This document shows, piece by piece, positions 34,987-44,667 of a stretch of DNA of 44,667 bases. Location of the stretch: assembly GCA_018401055.1 (NCBI GenBank), contig JAGYLB010000090.1, forward strand, positions 1 to 44,667, in the 5' to 3' direction. Made by a program: the position numbers and the translations under genes. Position 1 is the first letter of the stretch, and each line of letters begins with the position of its first letter. The notes beneath the pieces are model-generated. The model had not been told where the DNA came from. It made no database searches and saw nothing but the letters and a program-made list of their open reading frames with translations. The DNA is from Roseicyclus sp. GTDB taxonomy: Bacteria; Pseudomonadota; Alphaproteobacteria; Rhodobacterales; Rhodobacteraceae.

Positions 34987-35635
34987 ATGCACGAAACCGA
35001 GCTCTACCCGCCCGTCAAGGCCTTCCTCGAGGCGGCGGGTTATGACGTGAAGGCCGAGATCGGCCCGGCGGATGTGATGGCTGTGAAACCCGGCGAAGAG
35101 CCGGTGATCGTGGAGCTCAAGATCGCGTTTTCGCTCGCCTTGTTCCATCAGGGCGTCGCACGGCTGGCCGTCAGCGACAGTGTCTATCTGGCGGTGCCGC
35201 GCGGGCAGGGCCGCCGGTTTGCTCAGGCGCTGGCGGAAAAGCACGCGGCTCGCGCGCAGGCTCGGCCTTGGCCTTTTGACCGTGCGGTTCTCCGATGGGC
35301 TGGTCGAGGTCCAGTGCGACCCCGGCCCCTACAGCCCCCGTAGATCCGAGCCCGCCGCCGCGCGCTTCTGGCGGAGTTCGCGCGGCGGCGGGGTGATCCC
35401 AACTTGGGCGGTACAAAAGGCATGCGGATCACCGCCTACAGGTAAGATGCCATAACCTGCGCGCGCCATCTGGCCGCAAACGGGCCGTGCCGGGGGCCGT
35501 GGTCAAGGCGGCCACTGGCGTCGACCGCGCCACCACGCTGATGCGCGACAACCATTACGGCTGGTTCGAGAAACCGGGCCGGGCCTTTACGCGTTGTCCG
35601 AAACGGGCCGCGCCGCGCTGTTGCCAGACCCCTGA
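34987..35635 (+). CDS. PD-(D/E)XK-like protein (DUF2161); several frameshifts
   Basis: Starts at ATG 34987 ([20 protein letters not shown]). An Asp followed by an ExK triad ([18 protein letters not shown]) is typical of PD-(D/E)XK nuclease folds. The remainder is spread over other frames: [46 protein letters not shown], a TAA where Gln is expected, then [37 protein letters not shown] and [16 protein letters not shown] with a TGA at 35633-35635. At least four indels plus one stop are needed to explain this. It is either very poorly sequenced or decaying. The family's function is not established; phosphodiesterase or nuclease activity is predicted from the fold only. Confidence 0.65.
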
Positions 35636-35804
35636 CGCCACCGGGTGAGGCTTTGGGAACCCACATGCTGTGGCCGTGAAATGCCATCTACCCAACCCCT
35701 GCCAGCTCGCCTATAGTGAGAGTGGATAACAGGGGCATCAGACCCCATGGCTGAGGCAGAGGCAGGCCACCCGGGCCGCCCGAGGGACAAGAAGGGGGAC
35801 GCCG

Positions 35805-36275
35805 ATGCGCTGCCCGTTTTGCGGTAATGTCGATACCCAGGTGAAGGACAGCCGTCCGGCCGAGGATCATGTCGCCATCAGGCGGCGCAGGTTCTGCCCG
35901 GCCTGTGGCGGGCGCTTCACCACATATGAGCGCGTGCAGCTGCGCGATCTGGTGGTGGTGAAATCCAACGGCAGGCGAGAGGATTTCGACCGCGACAAGC
36001 TGGAACGCTCGGTCCGTATCTCGATGCAGAAACGCCCGATCGAGCCCGAACGCATCGACCAGATGGTGTCTGGCATCGTGCGGCGTCTGGAAAGCATGGG
36101 CGAGACGGATATCTCGTCCAAACAGATCGGCGAGATCGTCATGGAACGGCTGGCCGCGATCGACACGGTTGCCTATGTGCGCTTCGCATCGGTCTACAAG
36201 AATTTCCAGGCGACTGATGATTTCGAGGATTTCCTCGCCGAACTGGTGCCGCCCAACGCCAAGCCCGAAGCCTGA
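35805..36275 (+). CDS. nrdR: Transcriptional repressor NrdR
   Basis: Intact 156-residue repressor of ribonucleotide reductase genes. The N-terminal zinc ribbon (CPFC at 3-6 and CPAC at about 31-34) is followed by an ATP-cone ([20 protein letters not shown] to [11 protein letters not shown]), which senses ATP/dATP. The start at 35805 follows an AG-rich stretch (AAGAAGGGGG). It is followed after only 3 bp by ribD, the arrangement commonly seen in Proteobacteria. It should act on promoters elsewhere, since no nrd gene lies in this window. Confidence 0.95.
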   Translation: MRCPFCGNVDTQVKDSRPAEDHVAIRRRRFCPACGGRFTTYERVQLRDLVVVKSNGRREDFDRDKLERSVRISMQKRPIEPERIDQMVSGIVRRLESMGETDISSKQIGEIVMERLAAIDTVAYVRFASVYKNFQATDDFEDFLAELVPPNAKPEA

Positions 36276-36278
36276 GCC

Positions 36279-37375
36279 GTGGCGTCCGCTGTGGACGCCC
36301 GCTGGATGCGTCTGGCGCTGAGCCTCGGCGCAAGGGGGCTGGGCCGGGTCTGGCCCAACCCGGCCGTCGGCTGCGTCATCGTCAGGATGGCCGCGTCCTT
36401 GGCCGCGGCTGGACGCAAGACGGCGGCAGACCCCATGCCGAGACCGTGGCGCTGGCGCAGGCGGGCAAGGCTGCGCGCGGCGCAACGGCCTATGTCAGTC
36501 TCGAGCCTTGTGATCACCACGGCCAGACGCCGCCCTGTTCGCAGGCCCTGATCGCCGCAGGCGTTTCCCGTGTGGTGGTTGCGCTGACCGACCCCGATCC
36601 GCGCGTGGCGGGCGGCGGTCTGGCGCGCTTGCAAGCCGCCGGGATCGAGGTCGTCACCGGCATCTGCGAGGCCGAGGCGCGGCTGGCCCACCGGGGATTC
36701 TTGTCCCGCATCACCCAAGGCCGCCCCATGCTGACGCTGAAACTGGCCACCTCCACCGACGGGCGGATCGCCACGGCGACCGGCGAAAGCCAATGGATCA
36801 CGGGGCCCGAGGCGCGCCGTCAGGTGCATGCGATGCGCGCCCGCCATGACGCCGTGCTGGTCGGCGCAGGCACGGCGCGCGCCGATGACCCCAGCTTGAC
36901 AGTGCGCGGTCTGGGCATCCCCCATCAGCCGGTGCGAGTGGTCTTGTCGCGGCGGCTGGACCTGCCCTTGAACAGTGCGCTGATGCGGACGGCGGCGGAG
37001 GTCCCAGTGTGGTTGTGCCACGGCCCCGACGCGCCTGCGCCAGCCCGCGACGCGTGGGATCAGGCGGGTGCGCACCGGATCGAGGTTCCGGCGGGGCCGG
37101 GCGGGCAGTTGGATCTCGCTCAGGTCATGGCGGCGCTGGGTCAGGCAGGTCTGACGCGGGTGTTTTGCGAAGGCGGCGGCACGCTGGCCGCAGGGTTGTT
37201 GTCGGCCGATGTGGTGGATGATCTGGCGGTGATGTCGGCGGGCATCGTGCTGGGCGCCGAAGGCACGCCCTCCATCGGCGCCATGGGCATCGCCGCTTTG
37301 TCCGAGGCGCCGCGGTTCACCTTGCGCGAGGCGCGCAATCTCGGCGGCGACGTGCTGGCGATCTGGGAACGCTAG
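36279..37375 (+). CDS. ribD: Bifunctional riboflavin deaminase/reductase RibD; one frameshift
   Basis: Catalyses deamination and then side-chain reduction of the pyrimidine intermediate in riboflavin synthesis. The GTG at 36279 follows the nrdR stop by 3 bp. The N-terminal deaminase shows [12 protein letters not shown], the zinc site HAE (in [12 protein letters not shown], in the shifted frame) and [12 protein letters not shown]. The reductase half has [20 protein letters not shown] and [19 protein letters not shown], with [13 protein letters not shown] near the end. The frame breaks near 36386: one missing base in GTCAGGATGG gives [15 protein letters not shown]. Repaired length is about 366 residues. 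It ends in a 4-bp convergent overlap with kpsC. Confidence 0.92.
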
Positions 37376-39478
37376 CGCCTCGCGCATCGGGAGCGTGCGG
37401 GAAATCCGGGATTTCCCGCACGGAAAACCCGGGTTTTCCGCGTCAGCCTCCTCGTCACCGCCGCCAGAGCCAGCTTTGCCCCGCGAACCAGCCTTGCAGC
37501 TTGGCCAGTGCCCGCAAGCTCGGCCGCCCGCGCAAGCCCTTCACCGCTGGCCAGCCGGTCCAGCGCCACCTCGGGCGGGCAGGGCAGGCCCGTGACCGGA
37601 TCATGATAGCGCGGATAGGCGATCAGCGCCGCATGGGCCAGCGCGGCTAAACTGGGCCGCGCGCGGCGATGCGCGGGCACAGGCCCAAGGTCGCGGGTCA
37701 GCCCCCACCCGGCGTAGAAGGGCGCGCCCAGCACCGTGACTGGCACCCCGCGCAACAGCGCCTCGAACCCCATGGCCGAGGTCATCGTGACCACACGGGC
37801 GCAGCCAGCGGCAGCAGCGCGGCAGTATCCACATCGGTGACAACGGCATCCGCCAGCCCCCCGGCCTCCACCGCGCCCGCGCGCAGGCCCGCCACCACAT
37901 CAGGATGCGGCTTGTAGACGATCCAACCTCCGGATGCAGGTCGCGGGCCGCTTGCAGCAGCCCCGCATTGGTCCGCACCGCGCCCGCGCCCAGCTTGATG
38001 GAGGCGTCATCTTCCACCTGTCCGGGCACCAAGATCAGCACGCGCCCCTCGGGCGGCGCCAGATCGGGCAGCGCGCCCCCCAGATTGTATTTCGTCAGCC
38101 CCAGCGCCACCAGCCGCGCCACCAGCCGTTCGGCGCGGTAGAGCCGCTTGGGGTCCAGTCCGGCGGCCTCCGTGATCAGCCGGTCAAGGCGGCTTTCGTG
38201 GGTCGGGTCGTAGTAGATTCCCAGATCGTCCAGCACGAGGCTGAGCGGCGGCACCAGATCGGCCCCCAGCCCGCGCGAGCGCAGGAACCCGTCCTCCACA
38301 AGGTGAAGCGGGCGGTTTGCCGTCGCGCAGGCGCCGCGCAAGGCAGGCGTCGCGCGCCCGGCCCAGACCATCACCGGGCGGCCATCGGCGGCAGCTTTCA
38401 CGGGGTCCTCCTCGAACCGCAAGCGCCCGAAGCTCTGCACCATGTGCCGCCGTTTCCACGCTCGCATGCCGACCGCCACATGCCCCGCCCGGTCCTGCCG
38501 CCACGCGCGGGCCTGCGCCTCCAGCGCGCCGATCACGTCTTCCACCTCGCAGAGCCGGTCGCGGTAGGGGTCGTACCAAGTGGGGTAGAGGATCAGGGCG
38601 GCGGCGGCCAGTTGCGTGCAGGTCAACCGGCGCTGGCGGCGGGCGAGAGTGAGGGCGGCGGTCGTCGCTCAGCCCCCATCCGGCGTAGAAGGGCACACCG
38701 AAAGTGACCGGCCTGTGCCCCGCAAAAATCGCTTCGAACCCCAAAAGCGACGTCACGCAATAGACCGCCCGCGCGCCCTCGAAGAGCCGCCAGCGGCGAT
38801 GATCCGGTCGTCGAGCGTGACGCCGGGGGTAGGGTGGTGGGGTCGAAATGGCCGGGCCTGTGGCCCGCGCGGGTTTCGGGATGGGTCTTGATGACGATGG
38901 GCACGCCCGGGTGATCTTCCTGAGCATGGGCCAGCATTTCGGCGAAACTGTCGGCATTGGCCTGCCCCAGCCGGATCGAGGCATCGCCGCGCGTCTGGTC
39001 GATCAGCAGCACATAGCCCGGCGCAGGCGGGGCCAGTGTCGGGTCGACGGCAAGCGTATTTCGTCAGATGACCCTCGCCGATCCGGGCCAGCGCATCGCG
39101 CGCCCGGTCCAGCAGGCCTGTGTCGTCCAGCGGATGTGTCGACAGCAGCACCTCCAGATCCGAGGGGCGGGTGGCGTCGAAATAGAGGCCTTTGCGATCG
39201 ATCACGAGACCCAGAGGCGGCTCCCCCGACCGCCCGGGATGGAGCGAGCGCAGAAAGGCGTCCTCCACCCGCACCAGATGCGCGCCTGTGGCCTGTGCCA
39301 CCGCCTCGCCCCGGGGCGCATAGGGGGAATGGCCCCAGACCAACACGTCATCGTCAGACGTGGGCTTGCCGAGCTTGAGGTCGTAGCCTGAGAGCTGCAG
39401 GATGCGCCGCACTCGGGCATTCGTGAGAAAGCCCGCGTTGTAATGATAGCCCCGCTTGCGCTGGCCCGTCCCGGCCAT
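37372..39478 (-). CDS. kpsC: Capsule polysaccharide Kdo transferase, KpsC-like; at least five frameshifts
   Basis: KpsC builds the poly-Kdo linker of group 2-type capsules on the cytoplasmic face of the inner membrane. The ATG at 39478 ([20 protein letters not shown]) is 7 bp after the OPX stop. Two homologous halves are visible: [12 protein letters not shown]...[13 protein letters not shown]...LTKYA and [12 protein letters not shown]...[13 protein letters not shown]...LTKYN, each ending near [11 protein letters not shown] or [11 protein letters not shown]. Shifts occur near 39052, 38830, 38790, 38640 and 37910-37790. Repaired length is about 700 residues. The last 24 residues are encoded by two tandem palindromes. 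The capsule ABC transporter genes are not in this window. Confidence 0.85.
37395..37440. terminator. Two tandem palindromes at the ribD/kpsC junction
   Basis: GTGCGGGAAAT (37395-37405) pairs perfectly with ATTTCCCGCAC (37411-37421) around a 5-nt loop. CGGAAAACCCGGGTTTTCCG (37421-37440) is a perfect 20-bp palindrome. They lie just inside the kpsC 3' end and just past the convergent ribD stop. A bidirectional terminator is the simplest explanation. Confidence 0.55.
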
Positions 39479-39484
39479 GGCCGG

Positions 39485-40616
39485 TCAGTTTCCGACGCCG
39501 ACCGTCCGTGCCGCTCCCAGCGTGCCGGTCAGCGCGCCGATCGCGTTGTTCCACTGGGTGATTGGCGCTGCCGTGACATAGACCGTGTCGCCATCGCGGA
39601 TGACGAAATCGCGCGCCTCGAACATGCCGGTGGGCGCGGTCAGATCCAGCACATAGACCATGCGCTGCGCCCCGATCAGGTCGTCGCGGCCCAGCACGGC
39701 GCGGGCGATCGGCTCGGGCTCGTTGCGCAGCACGAAGACGCCGGTTGGATCGGCGAGGTTCGGGTTCAGGCCGCCGACTGAGGCGATCGCCTCGATTGCG
39801 GAAATCACCTGCGACTCGAACGGCACGATCGTCTGCGCCCGGTAGCTCCCAGCGCGGTGAAATCGCGAGCCGTCTTCCTCGACCAAAATGCGGTCGCCGC
39901 CGCGCAGCGCGATGTCGACACTCGGGTCGCGGAACAGGTCCTGAAACCAGATCGTGCCGCGATGATTGCCGCGCACCAGCGTAACCTGCGCGATTTCGGG
40001 CGCAACGGTCACGCCACCGGCGGCCGCCAGCATGGCCTGACAACGTCCGCGTGGGCCGCTGGATCGGATAGACGCCCTGACCGCCGACAACACCCGTCAC
40101 GGTCACGGTCGACCCGTCGCCTGCGGTGCGGCGCACGATGATCTGCGGATCGGGGGTCTGTTCGTCGAGGTTGCGGGTGATCACGCCCCGCAGGGCCTCG
40201 GGCGTGTTGCCTGCCGCCCGGATGCGGCCGGCATAGGGAATGAAGATGAAGCCCGCGCCATCCACCTCGACCTCTTCGATGACGGCGGCGGCCGAACCTT
40301 GGCCGGCCAGCAGGCCATCGGTGACGTTCTCATAGATGGTGAAGGACACGCGGTCACCGGGGCGGATCACGTCGGTGTCTGCCACGCCCGCGTTGATCAG
40401 TTCGGGTGGAAAGCCCAAGGCTGGCACCACGGCGGTTGCTGCCGTCACGCGCTGGTTGACCTCGACCACGAAGGCGTCGCCGTCGCGTTGCACCGATCCT
40501 GCGAAGATTTCGTTGCGGGTCGGGCCCGAACGCGGAAGCAGACCGCAGGCCGAAACCGCGGTCACAAGCACGCATAGCGCGGCGACGCGCGCGCTGCGAT
40601 ACACCGTCGATGTCAC
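39485..40616 (-). CDS. Outer-membrane polysaccharide export lipoprotein (OPX, Wza/KpsD-like); frameshift
   Basis: Starts at GTG 40616 with AAGGAG upstream. The signal peptide ends in a lipobox-like AVSAC. The polysaccharide export domain (VIRPGDRVSFTIYENV, GAGFIFIPYAGRIRAAGNTP, RNLDEQTPDPQIIV) and SLBB-like repeats (MLAAAGGVTVAPEIAQVTLV, AIEAIASVGGLNPNLADPTG, VFVLRNEP) follow. The frame breaks near 40040, between YPIQRPTRTLSG and MLAAAGG. Repaired length is about 377 residues. Together with KpsS and KpsC on either side it indicates an ABC-transporter-dependent capsule. It would form the outer-membrane exit channel. Confidence 0.85.
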
Positions 40617-40700
40617 GGGGTAGCTCCTTATTGCCTGTACTGCCTCAGTCTTCTTTTTTTGTCACATTAGCGATTTTATGCAGGCCGCGCCAGCCTTTGT

Positions 40701-41991
40701 TCACTTGACCAACCGCAGGTGTTGCCGCGGTGCCGGTCGGCCCGCCTGCAAGGCCTCATACGGGTCTTCGGCCGAGAGCATCATGTCGACCACCTGCCGC
40801 AGCAATTGCCGCCGTCCGCGCGCGGAATAATAGCTGCCCGTGATCTGCGAGGTTTCCAGCAAGAAATGCCGGTAATCGCGGTAGGCGCGGCTATCAGGGC
40901 GGGTGGGGTTCTGGAAAAACGCCTCCATCGACTGGTCCGACACGAATTCGGGCTTGAGATAGACCGCCTGCCCAAAGGCCTTGAGCGGCAGGCCCCGCCA
41001 AAGCGCCTGTTGGGCGGCGGTGGAATTGACCGTGACGGCGGACCGCGCATCGTTCAAAAGCCGCGCCAGCTTGCCGCCCCGGACGTAATGGACACGGGCA
41101 GCGACGCCATTGCGCGACCGCGATCCGCAAGATGTTGGCGCGCAAGGGCGTCCGCCCGTCCTCCAGCGGATGCGCCTTGAACACAAGGTGATGATGGGCG
41201 GGCGCGCCGCTGGCAAAGCCCGCGATCAGCACCTCGAGGAAATCGCTCATCGTGGCAAAGGGGCTGTGGTCGCGGAAACTGGCGTCATGTTCCAACTGCA
41301 GCAGCGCCAGATGATAGGGAAAGCCGCCTGTCTTGATCCGCGTCGTCGCCTGCACCCGGTCCAGCCAATGCACCGGCATCAAGGCGAGCCGCTTGAGGTA
41401 GAGGCGGAATTCCTGCCCGACGCTCAGCGCCCTGTGGGTGCGGAACCCGGCATAGGTGCGGTTCCTGACAAAGACGTGGAAATGATAGAGCGCGCCATAA
41501 AAGATATGCTGGCGCATGTCGCCCCAGCGCGCGGGCGCGTCGGGCAGGTCGAGGTCGAGCCCCTCGAGCGCGCGGCGCATGTCGGCCACGGATAGATCCA
41601 TGATCCGCGAATGGCCATTGGCGCCACCACGCTCATAGGTGACCCAATAGGGGCGCAGATAGCCTTCCTCGAACACATGCACGGTTAGGCCACGGGTGCG
41701 GGCAGCCGCGATGGCGCTGGCATGGATCGGGCGCGTGTCGCCGTAAAGCACAAGGTCGGTGACGCCCTTTTCATCCATCAGCGCGGCCGCACGGTCGGCC
41801 CAATCCTCGGGCGCGCCGGTAAAGGGGATGTAGCTGGCGCGCTCGGGCCAAAAGGCCTGATCGCCTTGGTTGAAGCCCACGCGCCATGTGGCAGCACCCG
41901 CCGCGCGCAACATGCGGCCCAACTGGCCGAAATAGGGCCCATGCGGGCCCTGCAGGAACAAAAAGACGCGGTTTGCGTGGCTTGGGGCCAT
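40701..41991 (-). CDS. kpsS: Capsule polysaccharide Kdo transferase KpsS-like; one frameshift
   Basis: KpsS adds the first Kdo to the lipid anchor of ABC-dependent capsules. The ATG at 41991 (MAPSHANRVFLFLQGPHGPY) opens the typical QGPxGPYFxxL start. Then come YGDTRPIHASAIAAARTRGL, VFEEGYLRPYWVTYERGGAN and HLVFKAHPLEDG. The frame breaks near 41110-41120, and the sequence then continues RVHYVRGGKLARLLNDARSA, VTVNSTAAQQALWRGLPLKA, FGQAVY. Repaired length is about 430 residues. It is first in the minus-strand capsule block and divergent from ribE. Confidence 0.85.
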
Positions 41992-42162
41992 GGACTGGAC
42001 TACTCGTGGACAGGCACAGGGATGCGTCGATCCTGTCAGCATGGCAAGACTTGGCGGCGGTCTGCGGGCGGAACCGGGGCGGTTTCGTGGCGGAAGCGCC
42101 CCTTGAAGCGGCGCGGGGCGCGTGGTTTGTCTGGGCCACAACACGAACGCGGGAGATGGGCG

Positions 42163-42751
42163 ATGTTCACGGGAATCGTGACCGATCAGGGCGAGGTGCG
42201 GCGCCTTACGAAAGCTGGCGACCTCAAGGCGCGGATCGCCACCGGCTATGACACGGCTGAGCATCGCGATCGGCGCCTCCATCGCCTGCGACGGCGTCTG
42301 CCTGACGGTCACGGGCTTGGGCGAGGATTGGTTCGAGGTCGATATCTCGGCCGAAACCGTGTCAAAGACCAATGTCTCGCGCTGGGCCGAGGGGCAGCGC
42401 CTGAACCTCGAGCGTGCGCTCAGGCTGGGCGACGAATTGGGCGGGCATATCGTGTCGGGCCATGTCGACGGCGTGGCCGAGGTGATCGCCATGGCCGACG
42501 AGGGCGACAGCACCCGCATCACATTCCGTGCGCCCGACGGTTTGGCGCGCTTCATCGCGCCCAAGGGATCGGTCGCGCTCAACGGCACCTCGCTGACGGT
42601 GAACGAGGTGGAGGGCGCCACTTTCGGGGTGAACCTGATCCCGCATACCAAGGCGGTGACGACATGGGGCACGCCGGCGGTGGGCGATCTCGTGAACCTC
42701 GAGATCGATACGCTGGCGCGCTACGTGGCACGGTTGCAGGAATGGGGCTGA
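42163..42751 (+). CDS. ribE: Riboflavin synthase alpha subunit; one frameshift
   Basis: Final enzyme of riboflavin synthesis, dismutating 6,7-dimethyl-8-ribityllumazine. The ATG at 42163 (MFTGIVTDQGEVRRL) has GGGAG upstream. The two lumazine-binding repeats show GASIACDGVCLTV and GSVALNGTSLTVNEV, with NLERALRLGDELGGHIVSGH between them. The frame breaks near 42252-42255: removing one G from ACACGGCTGAGC gives YDTLSIAIGASIAC, which fits the family spacing. Length is about 196 residues. I found no FMN riboswitch in the 170 bp upstream. Confidence 0.9.
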
Positions 42752-42803
42752 GCATCTGCGGCAGGGGTGTCTGGACAAGAAAGATGGAAAGGCGCGGCAC
42801 GGC

Positions 42804-43384
42804 ATGAGCACGATCGGACATAACGGCGGGCCGTCGATGGAGCCGGGCTTTGGCTTTCGCAAGCTGGCCTGGACCAAGGCGCGCGCAGATCTGTTGCCGA
42901 CCCTGCCGCTGGAAGTCGTGCGGCTGAGGGTCAAGCGCGCGCAACGGCTTGGCCTGCCTTACAAGACCTATGCCACGATCCGCGCGACCTCGGGGCAGGA
43001 CATCGTGGGGTTCTTGTTCTCCGGCAATGCGCTGGAGTTGCGGGTGGGGCAGGTCGCGCTGGGCCAAGAGGTTGCAGGCTTGGCTCGCCGAGCTGGAGGG
43101 CGCGGCGCAACGCCCTTGCCGCAATCTATGCACCCGCGACGCCTGAGGCGGTGCTGGCGGCAAATCCCGGCCTGATCGACGCGGCCCTGCGCGCGCCCGG
43201 CTTTACCGCCACATGGCGCGAGACGCGCGACAGCCTGCGCGGTGCGCTGGCCGCGCGGCGGCTGCCCTGCGACGGTATCGTGCTGGTCGCAGCCACCTCG
43301 GTGGAACGCGGCTGGACGGCGGCGGCGGGTCTTGGCGGGGTGATCGACGGCGACATCCTCTTCGCCGCAGGGGGCGCGGCCTAG
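42804..43384 (+). CDS. Conserved hypothetical protein in the riboflavin block; two frameshifts
   Basis: Starts at ATG 42804 with AAAGG upstream. [18 protein letters not shown] opens with an IGHNGGP motif that I recall at the N-terminus of many alphaproteobacterial hypothetical proteins. A helical middle follows ([40 protein letters not shown]). Shifts near 43079 and 43107 lead to [20 protein letters not shown] and then the frame of [38 protein letters not shown]. It ends LFAAGGAA at TAG 43384. Repaired length is about 193 residues. The second half resembles a HAD-superfamily-adjacent hypothetical region but has no catalytic motif I can name. It sits between ribE and ribB. Confidence 0.55.
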
Positions 43385-43493
43385 CCTCTGCCCGGGGCAT
43401 GGTCTATGTGCAGCCATGCAGGGCGACGTCGGATTGCGCCCGGGGCAGGCGCGTTCTATCTGCGCCCGCACATGCCGCGCGATGAGGATGACC

Positions 43494-44626
43494 ATGACGC
43501 AAATCTATGAAGAGCCCGGACCGGTCGAACGCGATTGGTCGGATGCGATCTCCTCCATCGAGGAAATCCTCGAGGAAGCGCGCAACGGCCACATGTTCAT
43601 CCTCGTCGATCACGAGGACCGCGAGAACGAGGGCGATCTGGTGATCCCCGCGCAATGGGCGACGCCCGACGTGATCAATTTCATGGCCACCCATGGCCGC
43701 GGCCTGATCTGCCTGTCGATGACATCCGCGCGGATCGACGAGCTGGGCCTACCGCTGATGTCGACCAACAATTCCTCGCGCCACGAGACGGCATTCACCC
43801 TGTCGATCGAGGCGCGCGAGGGCGTGACCACCGGCATTTCCGCCGCCGACCGCGCGCGCACCGTGCAGGTCGCGATCGACGCCAGCCGTGGCGCGCAGGA
43901 TATCGCCACGCCGGGCCATGTCTTTCCGCTGCGGGCCAAGGATGGCGGCGTTCTGGTCCGCGCCGGCCATACCGAGGCGGCGGTGGACATCTCGCGCCTT
44001 GCAGGCCTCAACCCCTCCGGCGTGATCTGCGAGATCATGAACGAAGACGGATCAATGGCGCGTCTGCCCGATCTGGTGGCCTGCCGCGCAGCGCCCACAG
44101 CCTCAAGATCGGCACGATCAGCGATCTCATCTCCTACCGCCGCCGCCACGACAATCTGGTGCGTGTGCGGCAGGAACAGACCATCACCAGCGAGTTCGGC
44201 GGCGAGTGGGTGATGCGGATCTACACCGACGAGACGCAAGGCGCCGAACATATCGCGCTGGTCAAAGGCGACATCACCACGCCCGAGCCGGTGCTGGTCA
44301 GGATGCATGCGATGGACCCGCTGCTTGACGTGGTGGGCGCAGGCCCCAAGGGCCGCGCGGCCGAGTTTGGCGATGCGATGCGGCTGATTGCGGACGAGGG
44401 GCGCGGCGTTCTGGTCTTGCTGCGCGACCTGACGATGAAGCTGGCCGTGGGCGACGAGGTCAGCCCCCAGACGCTGCGCCAATACGGGCTTGGCGCGCAG
44501 ATCCTGTCCTCGTTGGGGGTCAGCGACATGATCTTGCTGACCAATTCCCCCAAGCCCCGCGTCGTCGGGCTTGAGGCTTACGGCTTGTCCATCACGGGCA
44601 CGCGCAAAATCTCGGAGCTTGGATAA
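43494..44626 (+). CDS. ribB: 3,4-dihydroxy-2-butanone-4-phosphate synthase with degenerate GCH-II-like tail; frameshift
   Basis: RibB makes the four-carbon precursor of riboflavin from ribulose-5-phosphate. The start at 43494 is favoured by GAGGA just upstream. The synthase half shows [48 protein letters not shown]-like [22 protein letters not shown] and [14 protein letters not shown]. The C-terminal half aligns in layout with GTP cyclohydrolase II but lacks the zinc cysteines (SECLTGD and RCDCG are absent; [10 protein letters not shown] is found instead), so it should not be an active RibA. This matches the RibBX form known from Rhizobiales. The frame breaks near 44078-44095 (between DLVA and HSLKIG). 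Repaired length is about 377 residues. Confidence 0.92.
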
Positions 44627-44667
44627 ATGGCCGGACATTCCATTTTTTTGACAATGACATGGGCCTG
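44627..44667 (+). CDS. Start of next gene, cut by the window end
   Basis: ATG at 44627 directly abuts the ribB TAA, suggesting coupling. Only 13 codons (MAGHSIFLTMTWA) are visible, including a seven-T run that could hold an indel. By gene order the next gene would be ribH (lumazine synthase), but the visible residues neither confirm nor exclude this. Confidence 0.3.
   Translation, partial: MAGHSIFLTMTWA

Noticed and set aside
41992..42162. Possible FMN riboswitch upstream of ribE
   Set aside because: The conserved RFN core segments were not found in the 170 bp between kpsS and ribE.

Overview
The window is GC-rich and reads as a chromosomal segment of an alphaproteobacterium, most likely a member of the Rhodobacteraceae/Roseobacter group. 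That placement rests on gene order (nrdR-ribD, a kps capsule block, then ribE-ribB), on a RibB with a degenerate GTP cyclohydrolase-like tail, and on recalled family resemblance; no search was run. No rRNA, tRNA or CRISPR array was seen.

Layout. (1) 0-7.5 kb: lepA, a methyltransferase, an unrecognised protein, a DsrE-like secreted protein behind a Fur-box-like operator, two small secreted proteins, a sirtuin, a PCu(A)C copper chaperone and a small secreted protein. (2) 7.9-14.1 kb: a tightly overlapping operon with a complete ABC importer (binding protein, ATPase, two permeases), a glycerophosphodiester phosphodiesterase and an endonuclease/exonuclease/phosphatase-fold enzyme, behind a Pho-box-like site. 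This suggests phosphate-controlled uptake and hydrolysis of an organophosphodiester. (3) 14.3-16.0 kb: an IS1182-type element inserted in a dispersed repeat. (4) 16.1-26.2 kb: the most interesting block. It holds a metal P-type ATPase, ApbE, a PepSY-flavodoxin-ferredoxin reductase fusion, a DUF2271 protein with a flavinylation-like motif, an Asp-rich secreted protein, a ferric-reductase-like protein, a small PepSY protein and a divergent two-component system. Two intergenic regions here carry the same unusual operator architecture. (5) 26.5-28.1 kb: an IS256-family element with a perfect 8-bp target duplication. (6) 28.2-34.3 kb: accessory genes: acetyltransferases, an orphan antitoxin next to a toxin fragment fused to a truncated LuxR/TPR regulator, a LuxR-GAF regulator, an MFS transporter and an amino-acid-synthesis-family protein. 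(7) 34.5-44.7 kb: rpmB, a PD-(D/E)XK-like protein, nrdR, the riboflavin genes ribD, ribE and ribB, and a three-gene capsule export block (kpsS, an OPX lipoprotein, kpsC) on the opposite strand.

A caution applies throughout. About twenty genes, including essential ones (rpmB, ribE), are broken by single-base insertions or deletions, often in short homopolymers. This looks like sequencing or assembly error, not decay, so I give full repaired extents and note each shift. The 30 kb LuxR/TPR-toxin locus is different: an in-frame amber codon and a clean fusion suggest true degeneration.
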